Assembly (NCBI GenBank): GCA_937927725.1
Contig: CALBSE010000008.1
Coordinates: forward strand, 1 to 64,000
Origin: an uncultured Actinomycetes bacterium
GTDB lineage: Bacteria; Actinomycetota; Acidimicrobiia; Acidimicrobiales; Acidimicrobilacustridaceae
DNA length: 64,000 bases
Direction: 5' to 3'
The stretch's first letter is position 1. Each line of letters begins with the position of its first letter. The notes under the pieces are model-generated. The model worked only from the letters and a program-made list of their open reading frames with translations, ran no database searches and was not told the origin of the DNA. Shown piece after piece: positions 50,701 through 62,700 of the stretch. A program made the position numbers and the translations under genes.

Positions 50701-53700
50701 TTGCGGCGGAGTCGGAGACGTGGAGGAAGGAGCCGCAGCAACGAAGTGCGCAGAAACTCGGGCAGCGCTCAATGCACCGCCATACACCGCGACCTCGCTC
50801 ATCGAACCGATGAAACCGATTGCGCCATCAGCATTGAACGAGTTGCCAATCATGAACGGCGTCGTGGCGGTGGTGTTCACTGCTCCCCATCCGTAGTTCT
50901 CGGCCACAACTTGCCCATTGACGTAGATGCGAGCCACGAAACCGTCGTAGGTGCCTACGACGTGGGTCCATTTACCTACAGACATAACTCCGGGGGCGGT
51001 GTAGAGAACCTGAGATGTTGTTCCCGAGTACGTACACAAACTCAAACTGCCGTCGCCGTTGACGAACATGTTGTAGTTGCGGTTCGTCGTAGCCGCAGAT
51101 CCACGACCAACCAAGGAGTACCAAGAAGCACCAGTCAGAGTGGTCGGCTTCGCCCAGAGTTCCACGGAGAACGTCGACAACTTGAGCGAAGCTCCTGCCG
51201 GATTTGCACCGGAAATTGAGCCAGTGCCCGCAACGGCGCTCGCCGGTGCCGCTCCACCAGGGAACGATGCAGAGCCTTCATTCGGACCAGTGAACGCCGG
51301 AGTCGATGTACCGCTGAAGGTGACTGCTCCCGTCACCGTTCCGGTAGCGCCGTTCCCTGAAGCATCAGTGATCGTCGTCGACGCCGCCGCGTTGTTGAGG
51401 CGCCACCACAACAATGGAGAATCGGCGGTGATCGCCGAGCCGTACGAATCGCTTCCCGTATTCGGTGCCATCGATTGCGCTGGGCCAGTCGGCTGACCCG
51501 GCAGCGTGGCTGGAGTGGCAGCGATGGACGCGGTCGCGCCGTACACAGTGGAACCAGCACTCAAATAGGCAGCGGACACGCGGAACAGCGCGGAGGTGCC
51601 ATTGACCAATCCACTGGTTCCGGCAGCCACGGTGTAGGTAAGCGTGGCGGCAGCTGTTGTGGTGAGCACGGTGTAGGTCGGCGTTCCACCGGAGCAACTC
51701 GCGGTACAGAGCTCAACGCGATAACCGGTGATCGTGTTTCCACCAAGTGCGGATGGTGCTGCCCACGAAAGCGTCACCGCTCCCGTGTTCGGAGCCACTG
51801 CGGTCAGAGCACTCACCGAAGATGGCGGCGAGTTCGGCGTATCACTGACGACTGCAGCAGTCCCTTGACCGAAGGCGGTCATTGCGCGAACGCGGAACGT
51901 GTAGGCCGTTCCATTCGTGAGTCCGCTCACGACATAGGTACGCAGCGACGACGAAACCGTGCTCGAAACTGTCGTGTACGTACCTGCAACAGCGGTGCAC
52001 GTCGGCGCAATACCGGTGCAACGCTCGATCATCCATCCAACAAGTGCAGTACCACCAAGATCGGTTGGCGCCGTCCACGACACGGTGACTGCGCCATCAC
52101 TTGCAACACTTGAGAGGCCGGTCGGTGCAGCAGCAGCCCCGGACGGCAAACCGGTAGCAACCGATCCGGTCCCTGTTCCCTGCGTATTAATGGCACTCAC
52201 ACGCGCCGACACAACAACGCCGTTCGTAAGTCCCGTGATCGTGTACGCCGTCGCGTTCGATGCAAGCGTCGGCGTAATTGCGGTGTACGTCGTTCCACCA
52301 TCGACGGAGTACTCAACCTTGTACCCCGTGACTGCAGAGGATCCAATAGAGGCAGGTGCTGCCCACGTAAGTGCTACCTGGCTGCTTCCCGGCGTGAGTA
52401 CGAGGTTTGTCGGAGCCGATGGAGTGGTTGTGGGGACTGCGATCGGGATGAGCGAGGTCACAATCGACGGTGTTCCCAGGCCCGAAGGACCATTCATTGC
52501 ACTCACACGGAACGTGTACGAGTTACCCGAAGTGAGCCCGCTCACTGCGGCACTCAGAGCGCCACCGTTATTTGCGGTAATGGTCGTGTACGTGCCCGAG
52601 GCCGCCGAACACGTGGGCTGGCCACCCGCACAGCGCTCAATCTTGTAGCCAGTAATTGCGCTTCCACCGTTATCGAGAGGCGCAGACCACGCGAGTGTCA
52701 CCGATCCATCAGTGCCGGTGGATGCTTGGAGGCCTACAACTGCGTCCGGTGGATTCGTCATGGTCGCGCCAACCGAGGTCCATGCCCCAACACCAATGCT
52801 CGTGACTGCAGCAATGCGGAACATCACTGTCGAGCCAAGCGTCAAACCTGTAACCGAATAGGGGCTTTGAGCAATAGCGCTCACAAGCACCCAGGTCGTT
52901 CCACCGTCGAGCGACTGCTCAAGGCGGTACCCGGTGACCGAGAATCCACCGTTGCTCGCCGGTGCGGTCCACGACAAGGAAACGGCGCCGTTTCCGGAAA
53001 CAGTCGCCACGGGGGTGAGCGGAGCCGAAGCAACACGGCCGGGAGTCGCCATTGAGATCGCGGTTGCATTGGAAACGGCACTCGACGTCACTGCCTTGAC
53101 GCGGAACCAGTAAGTGGTTCCATTCGTCAGGCCAGAGACGGTGTAGCTCGTCGCAGTCGTCCCTGTGTTGGCAACGAGCACGGTCCAAGCGGATCCATTC
53201 GTCGATTGCGACACTTCGTAACCACTGATTGCTACGCCGCCGGTGTCTACCGGCGCGACCCACGTAAGAGCTGCACTCGCGTCACCCGGCGTCACCTGAA
53301 GTTGTCGCGGTTCGGTCGCTGGACCAAACGGATTGCCTGTCACCTGTGCCGGGAGACCGGGACCAAAACCGGTCAATGCAAAAACGCGGTAGCGATAAGG
53401 CAGACCGTTCAACACGTTGCCATCGACAAATGACGTACTCGATGCAGTCACCGCTGAACTGAGCGTTGTCCATGTGATGCCGCCGTCGCTTGAACGATCA
53501 ACCTCAAACGAATTGATTGCGAAGCCGCCATTTGTCGTCGGGATCACCCAGGTAAGGGTGACCTGTTGGTTGCTGTTGACGGCGACGAGCGAGCCGGGAG
53601 CCGCAGCCGGAGCACCTGGCGCAACCGCAATCACGGTTGCCGCGCCCGTCCCTGCCTGCGTGAGTCCAGATACTCGGAACGAATAGGTCGTGCCATTCGT

Positions 53701-56700
53701 CAGACCCGATGCCGTGTACGTCGTCGCGATCGAGTTGGTGCTTACCGTCAGCGTGGTCCACGTGCCATTTGCGACTCCGCAAACGTTTGATGCACCCGTA
53801 CAAATCTCAATCTTGTAGCCCGAAAGCGCGCTTCCGCCGTTATCCAATGGAGCAAGCCACGTCAGGACCGCCGTGCCGTCACCACCGTCGCCAACAATTG
53901 ATCGAGGCGCCGTCGCCGGTGCCAACGCCGTTGCGAGAACCGGAACACTTGCCGAACCGATGCCACCGGTCGAGTCAAGCGGACCGGAACCGGTAATTGC
54001 ACTCACGCGCACGTACCACGCAGTGCCGTTTGTCAGACCCGTAATCGTGAATGGAGACGTCTTCTGGTCCCCGGCAGTCGTCCAGACAACTCCATCTACC
54101 GAGCGTTCGACTCGGTAGGCATACAACGCGTAACCGCCGAGACTTGTTGGCGCCGACCACGAGACGGTGATTGATCGATCGCCACCGACAGCCGACACGT
54201 TGAGCGGAGGCGTCGCTGGCGCCCACGGAGCACCAACAACCGAGGCCGTCGCAGCAGTCCCGACAGCATTGATTGCTTGAACCGTGTATGTGTAGACCGT
54301 TCCGTTGGTAAGGCCAGAATCGGTGTAGGTGGTGGCCGTCGTTCCAGTTGCGGCAACGATCTGCACGCCGTTTCGAACGATCCGATACCCGGTAATCGCC
54401 GAGCCACCGTTGTTCGGCGCGGTCCAGTTCAAAACAACCTGCCCGCTGCTCGAAACCGCGGTCAGACCAGTTATCACGCTTGGCAAGGTCGAAGGCGTAC
54501 CTACGACTGTTGCGCTTGCTCCGACGCCAGCCGCCGTAATGGCCGAGATACGGAATGTGTAGGCCGATCCATTTACGAGCCCACTCACGATTTGCGAGGC
54601 GGTTGTGCTCAGGGAGTTCGCAACGACTGTCGTCCATGTCGTTCCCGAGTCAGAAGACATCTCAACCTTGTAACCAAGAATTGAGAATCCGCCGTTGCTC
54701 GCCGGCGCTGTCCAGCCAAGAGTTACTTGACGATCACCGCGCGTGGCGGAAAGCGCAGTAGGTGCTCCCGCAGTTGCCAGTGGCGTCGCCCATACGACAG
54801 AACCCACTGCACCGGTGACGTTGTTTGGCGTCACTCGGAAGGCAAGGCTCGTTCCATTGGTGAGACCTGAAACCGTTACCGAAAGAATTCCCGAAGGAAC
54901 CGCAGTCATCGCCGAGCTTGAAGGCTGACCAGACCAGGTGCCATTTGCGGTCGTCCACGTCGAGCCATTCGTTGAGGTTTCGACCTTCGATGTCGTCGAC
55001 CCAATTGCTGCAGCCCACGAAAGGACCATCGTGCTGTTGCCGGCCACAGCGGTGAGATTCGCGACGGAACACGGAACACTCACGACGGGACTCGATGCGA
55101 TCACCGTGCACACAGACGCCGGCGGAGCCACGATGCTTACGACCGACGATGCACCTGCTCCAGCCGCCGTACGTGCTGTCACGCGGAATCGATACACCGT
55201 TCCCGCAGTGAGTCCTGTTGCTGAGAACGTTGTGCCGACTCCGTTGTTGTCGGTAAGCATCAACCAGTTGGCGCCTCCATCCGAGGACTGCTCGACTCGG
55301 TAGCCGATAACGGCCGAACCACCGTTGTCTGTCGGTGCCGCCCACGACAGAGAGACTGTGGACGTTGCTGTCGGGACACCGTTGGTGTTTGTTTCCGTTG
55401 CACTCAACGCAAGTGGCGCGCTCGGGACTCCAAACGGAACCGCGACGGCCGTGGCTCCCGTGAAGTTGCAAGCACCGGACGTGAACGTCGTCACGATGGT
55501 TCCTGTCTCGTCGCAGCCCGTCGTCACTGCGGAAATACGGAACCAATACGTGGTGCCATTCGCGAGACCATTTAGTACCGCAGAAGTCACCGAAGGAGTT
55601 CCGGTGCTGCGAGTCAAAACGCTGAAGTAATTGTTCGCGTAATAGGTGGAGCCGACTGGGCAGTAGGCAACACCCGTTGTGCAAACTTCGATCTGGTAGC
55701 CGAGAAGCGGCAGCCCACCAAGGTTGAGCGGAGCTGACCAATTGAGTGTGACCGTCCCATTTCCTGGCGTCGCGGTTACAAGTGACGGTGAGCCCGGCGC
55801 CCCCGTCGGCAAGGAGCTTGCGACGGTGTAGAGGCCAACACCCTGACCTGTAATCGCTGCGATGCGGAACTGATACACGGTTCCGTTGTTCAGCGATCCA
55901 ATCGTTTGCGTCGTTGCGGTTGAGTTTGAGTTCGCCACAACAACGGTCCATGTCGTTCCGTTATCAGTCGATTGCTCAATTCGATAGCCAGTGATCGACG
56001 TGCCGCCGTTCGTACTCGGGGCCGTCCAAGAAAGAGCAACCTGAGAATCGCTGGGCAATGCTGTGAGGCCCTGCGGCGAAGAAGCGACCGAATACACCGT
56101 GGATGAAACCGTCGATGACTTGCCACCAATTGGCGTCACTCGGATGACGTACGGCGATCCAAGCGTGAGACCACTGAGGCTGACGCTCGTGGCAATAAAG
56201 CCTGAGCCCGTGCCATTCCACGTCGTCCAACCTGTCGTACCGACAATTCCGTACTCGACGGTGTACCCCTTGATCGGGACACCACCGGTATCGGTCGGTT
56301 GGTCCCACGTCACAGTGATCACACCGTTCGCGGGTGTCGCAACCAAGTTGTTCACCGCACCGGGATCACTTTGTGTGAGGTACGAGATGTATGAGGGAGT
56401 TCCGGTACCCGTCAGGTTCTCCGCCGTCACTCGCACCCACACTGTTGTGCCCGATGCGTAGTTTGGAAGATACGCCTGAAGTAGAGCAGTGGTAGCTGTC
56501 GTCACCAACGACCATGTGGCCTTGTTATCGGTTGACGCCTCGACGAGATAGTCGGTCACCGGGCGACCACCGGTACTCACCGGAGCGCTCCATGTCACGT
56601 AACAGGAATAGGTCGGAGTTCCGTTGCAGCGCGCATACAGATTCTGCGGACCAGTTGGTGTGGTCGCAGGTACCGCGGCGATCGTTGCCGGCTGTCCACC

Positions 56701-59700
56701 GGCTGCGGCAATGCCGCCTGCTTGGGTGAGAGGCGTCACGCGGAACCAGTAGGTGGTGCCGTTCGTAAGGCCGGTGGCCACAAACGTGGTTGCGGTTGAT
56801 CCCGTATCAGCCGTAACTACCGTGTAGTAGTTGTTCGCGTAATACGTGGAACCAATTGGGCAATAGATCTCGCCCTGGGTACAGCGTTCAATCTTGTAAC
56901 CGATGATGGGACGCGAACCAGTATCGATTGGTGCCTGCCAACTGAGCGTCACGATGCTGTCGCCTGCGTTTGCGCTGAGACCAAGAACATTCTGCGCAAC
57001 CGTGGTTGGAATCGCGGAAACAAGCGCAGGTACTCCGTCGCCAACCGATGTCAGCGCACGCACTCGGAACCAGTAGTTCGTCGCATTCGTCAAACCATCA
57101 ACAACGATTGAGCCGCTTGTGCCTGCGTTGCCGGTAACGAGCACCCAGTTCGTCCCGTCGAGGGATCGCTCAACTCGATAGCCGCTGATTGCGTAGCCAC
57201 CAGTCGTGGTATTTGCAGCAGACCACGTCAAGGTCACCTGCCCGTCGGCCGCGACAGCAATCAGATCCCGAGGAGCACCAGCAATTGAGGCTGGCGTTGC
57301 GCTGACGATTGTTGCTGCCCCCGCGCCAGCCGCGGTGATGGGAGAAACTCGGAACCAATACGGAGTGCCGTTTGCGAGGCCGTTTACGAGCCACGAGGTT
57401 GTTGTCGACCCTGTATTCGCCGTGATGGTCGTGAAGTTGGCGGTGTTGGTGAGGATGCACGTTGCGGCGTTCGTCGTACAAACCTCAATTTGATAGCCGA
57501 TGATCGAAGATCCATTTGTTGCTGCGGGCGCAGTCCACGTGAGGCTTACCGTGCCATCACTGCCAATGCCCGCCAACCCGCCGATCGCGTCAGAAACTGC
57601 AATCGGTCGCGCCGTCGTCGTGCTGCCTGCCCCAATTCCACCTGCAGTAACCGCTGAGACTCGGAAGTTGTACAGCGTTCCGTTGACAAGACCGGTCACG
57701 ACGTACGACGTGAGCGTTGAACCAGTCGATGACGTGAGAACCGTCCATGATTGAGCACCTTGCACCTGGTACTCAACCTTGTAACCCGTCGGCGTCACAC
57801 CGACGGGCGCAGTCCACGTCAACGAAACCTGGCTGTCCCCTGTCGTCGCACGAACAAGTGGTGCTCCGGCGACCTGCACAGCACCGAGAATCGTCACGAC
57901 TGCTGCGGCTCCAGGACCGAATGCCGTCACTGCAGAAACGCGGAAGCTGTAATACGAACCCACAACAACGCCGCGCACCGTGTAGGCCGTCGCCGTACCG
58001 GCGTTGTCGGAGATGGTCGAGTACGCACCACCGCTCACCGAATACTCGATCTTGTAACCGAAGATCGAACTTCCGCCAGTTAACAGCGGAGCGGTCCATG
58101 ACAGACCAATTTCACCCGTTGCCAAGTTTCGCGTCGCACTCAGAGTGCCGGGAGCCGAAGCGCCAACTACCGGAAGCACGGACACCACTGCCCCATCGCC
58201 AACGCCAGCGATAGTGATTGCTGAGACTCGGAACCACGTGCGCACACCCGGAACAAGGCCCGTAATCGTGGCGCTAAGAGCGCTGATATTGGTCGTCGGA
58301 GTAAGGACTGTCCACGAGGTGCCATCGGTTGATTTCTCGATGCGATAACCAGTGACCGCGTTTGTGGCTCCACCTGTATCGGCAACAGCCGCCCAGGTGA
58401 GTACGACCTTTGCCGATGTTCCGAACGCCGGATTCGGAGCGGACGACGAGGCATCCGAAACAACTGCAGTGAGGTTTGTCGGAGCGGTCGCAACTGCCCA
58501 AGGGCTCACGACCACGCCCGCTGCAATCGCAGTCGGCACGGTTCCATTCACAAACGAACCGACATATGGCGTCGAAATCGCTCGTACCGCACTCACCGAG
58601 AAGCCATACGTATTGCCATTCACTAGGCCGTTCACCGTGTAACTCAACACACCCGCCGGAGTGAGTTCGGTGATCACCGTCGGCGCTGCCGAGTTTGTGG
58701 TGATGCCACCACAGGAAAGTCCCGAGCCGGCAATGCAGTACGCCGACAATCGATAGCCGAGGATCGAAAGTCCACCGTTACTCAACGGCGCTGACCACGT
58801 CACGGTCACCTGACCGTTTCCACGGGTTGCTCGCAGACCCACCGGAGCACTGGCGCTACCAAATGGCGTCGCCGTCACTGTCGACGCGGCTCCAGTTCCT
58901 ACAAACGAATACGCCGAAACACGGAACTGATAGGTGGACCCGTTCGTGAGGCCGGTCGCGTACCACTGAATGTCGTTGGTGATACCAAGTCGAATCCATG
59001 TCACACCGCCATCGGCCGAACGTTCGACGATGTAACCAGCGATCGCACTCCAACCAAGGTTTGTCGGGGCATTCCAGAACAGATCAACTTCACCATCAGT
59101 CGAAACCGTCCGCAGATTGAGCGGCTGCGAGGAAAGCGCTTGCGGGCGCGAGTCGACTTCCTGCCAATTGCCCGAACCTGCGGCGGTTACGGGCATCACA
59201 TAGAACTGATACAGGGAACCGTTTGTCAGGCCGGTGATCGTGTAGTTGGTTACCGCTGAACCGGTGTTATAGGTAGTGATGAGACCCGGGATCAAGATCT
59301 GATAACCGATCACTGGTGAACCGCCGGTGTCGGTCGGCGCTGTCCAGTCCAGGCGCATCTGACCGTCACCTGGCGTTGCGCGAAGATTCGAAACGAAGCC
59401 TGCGCTTGTCGTGTACGGACGAACGCTAACGACGCCGCTCCATGCGCCATTTCCCATCTTGGTAATTGCGGCGATTCGATATTGGTAGTTCACGCCGTTC
59501 ACGAGTCCCGTAAGCTGGACGCCGCCTCCGTTGACTTCACTACCAACGCTCAACCACGTAACTCCGTTATCGCTTGACTGTTCAACCCTGTAGGCAACTA
59601 CTGGGTAGCCACCAGTTGATGTTGGGGCGTTCCATCCGAGATACACACACCGCGAACAGTTACTGAAGCCGTAGGCATTAAGCGGAGCACTGGCCATTGT

Positions 59701-62700
59701 CGCCGGGGTCGCAGCGATGATTGCATCTGGCCCGTTGCCGGCATCGGTTACGGCGCGAACTCGGAAGTTGTAGAGGGTGCCATTCACCAGTCCGGTCATG
59801 ACGTAGCGAGTCGACAACGATCCAGTATTCGGAGTAAGGACGTCCCATGCGCCGCCATTTCCTATACGGCGATCAATCGCATAGCCAAGGATCGGCGTCC
59901 CGCCATTACTCGCCGGGGTTGCCCACGTAAGGGTGACGCTTGCGTCGCCAGAAACACCAGAGAACTGCCCGACAGCAGATGCCACGGCAAACGGCGTTGC
60001 CACAATGATCGTCGAAAGCCCTGCGCTCGATGTCGTGATCGGGGTAACGCGGAATCGATACTGCGTTCCGTTCACAAGTCCGCGCACCGTGATTCCGAGC
60101 GTCGAAATGGAGTTAGTTGCTGCCATCGGGCTGACGAGCGTCCAGTTCACGCCGTCTGTGCTTTGTTCGACGCGATAGCCGAGAAGCGTGCCGGCATAAG
60201 GCGCCTGCACGTTCGCGTTCATCGACGTGGTGAGCAGAACCGAACCATCACTCGGCGTCGCCGCCACCGATGGCGAGGCAAGTACCGCATACGGTGTCGC
60301 AATCGACCATGCACCGATCGTGCTCACACCAACTGTGGTCACGGTCGAGACGAGGAATGTGTAGGACGTTCCGTTTGTAAGGCCATTCACAACGAATGAC
60401 GTCGACGTCGGATCAGCTATCTGTGACACGACAGTCCACGACGAGCCGTTATTCGTCGATTGTTGAATCTGGTAGCCGAGCAAGGAGCCGCCAGCAAGCG
60501 TCGATGGCGCGGTCCACGCGACTGTGACGACCCCGTCGCCAGCAGTTGCTGTCGATGCAGATGGAGCCGCGGGAAGTCCAACAGGAATCGAAGACACCGT
60601 TGACGTCGCCCCAACACCACGCGTCGTTACCGCAGCGATTCGCCAGGTGTAACTCGTTCCGTTTGTGAGACCTTGAATCGTCTGAGTCGTCGTGGACACG
60701 CCTGAGTTCGCCGTAAGCAACGTGAATGGAGCGTTCGCGCCACCACAAGCGCCCGTGCATTGTTCAATCTGGTAGCCGAGCAGCGTGGATCCCGACGCAA
60801 CCGTCGCCCCGGACCATGAAAGTGCGACGGTTCCATCCCCCGCTGTCGCCGTAACCGTCGGAGCAATTGCTGTTCCATTCACAAAGACCGTGACGACGGA
60901 CGCCTGGCCAGCGACTGCACCAACCAATGGAGTGACGCGGAGGTAGGTGACGACTCCGACCGTCAGACCTGACACCATTGCGTTAAGGGCTGTCGTCGTG
61001 GAAGGCGTAGCAGCCGTCCATGTCGAGTTATTCGGTGATGTCTCAATCTTGTAACTCGTCGGCGTTCCCAGTGCGGGAGCAACCCAGTTCAATGTTGCCG
61101 TTGTCGATGAAAGCGAGGCCGACAAATTGAGAACTGCGCTGGTTGCCGTGACCGCGGGACCGGTGACCGCAACGATTGCTGACGCACCGTTTCCAAACGC
61201 GTTCGTTGGGGTGAGACGGAAGAGTGTCGAAACTCCGACCGTAAGACCATCGACGACGTAGGTGGTAACAAGACCCATCGTGCCGACCGCCGACCAAGTC
61301 GTACCACCGTCCGTGGATCGATCAAGCACGTACCCAACGACCGCATAACCACCAGCGTCGGCCGGCGCCGTCCAAGAGAGAGTCGCGGTCACACCCGTGA
61401 CACTGGCGGTGAGGTTGAACGGTGCACTCGGCGCATTGCCGGGCATCGCGCTCACAACTGCGCAGGGAACCGTGGTCGAACACACAACTGCACCGCTGGC
61501 ATTGAGAGTTTGAGCAGCGGTGATCGCTGAAACTCGGAAGTACATCACCGTTCCGTTCGTAAGACCGGTGATCGTGTAGGGCGAAATCGCCGATGTAGTA
61601 AGCACCGTCCAGGTCGAATTGTTGGGTGAAGATTCGACTTGATAACCGGTGACGGGGAGCCCCCCCGTCGATGCCGGAGGGGCCCAGGAGATCGTGACTT
61701 GTGAGTCACCTCCTGTTGCTTGGAGCGCACTTGGCGCTCCTGGTACTCCCGGTGGAACACCGCTGACTTGTACCGGCACTGTGGTACTGATCAGAACGCC
61801 TGGACCAGTACCCACAACATTCGATGCGCGAACACGGAAAACCACGATCGTGCCAGCGGGAACACCATTCGGAGCCCATCTGTAAGCGGTCTGCGTCTCT
61901 GCCGCCGAAAGCATCGTCCAGGTCGTGCCGTTGTCCTTTGACAACTCGACGGAGTACGAAACTCCGTTGCTGCTGCCACGAATATCAGGCTGCGTCCATG
62001 ACAACGTCACATACGTCGCTTGCGTTGCACCGGTTCCGACATTCGCAGTGGAACTCGAAAGATTTGTGACAGTGCCAGGAATTCGATCAGGAACAGCCGC
62101 CACTGTCGATCCATTGGGATCGAGGCCTGCAGCATTTCGGGCCCGAACACGGAAGTTGTACGTACTTCCGTTCGTCAGACCGCTATAAGTAAACGAAGTG
62201 ACAGACGGATCAAGGTTGTCCTCGGCCAACGTCGCGGGCGTGGCGCACCACGGTGTGCAGTAGTCGATTCGATACCCGGTAATCGCTCCACCACCATTGG
62301 AAACTGGAGCGCGCCAGTTCAGCGTCACCGAAGCATCGCCGGGTGTCACTGAAAGATTTTGAACTCCCGTTGCGGTTGTCACCGGAGTTGCCGAGACGAC
62401 TGCAGGAGTGCCAACTCCCAGTTGTGTGACCGCGCTAATACGGAACTGATAGTTCGCTCCGTTTGTGAGACCGTACGCGGTGAACGTACGGCCCGCAGCG
62501 ATCGGATCGCCAAGAATCGTCCAAGTGGTGCCATTGTCAGCGGACTGTTCAATCCGGTAGCCGACGATCGACCACGGACCCCCAACCGCCGTATTCGAGT
62601 CCGTAAGCGGAGCATTCCAAGAAAGATCAACCTTTGAGTCGCCCGGCGTCGTCAACAAGTAATACGGACTCGAAGGTGCAACGTACGCGGTACCTAAGGT

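Noticed and set aside
54734..55951. 405-codon minus-strand open frame in another frame of the giant gene
   Set aside because: Overlaps the FN3 frame; its product is rich in Arg, Cys, His and Trp with no FN3 or other pattern, as expected from frame-shifted reading of repeat codons.
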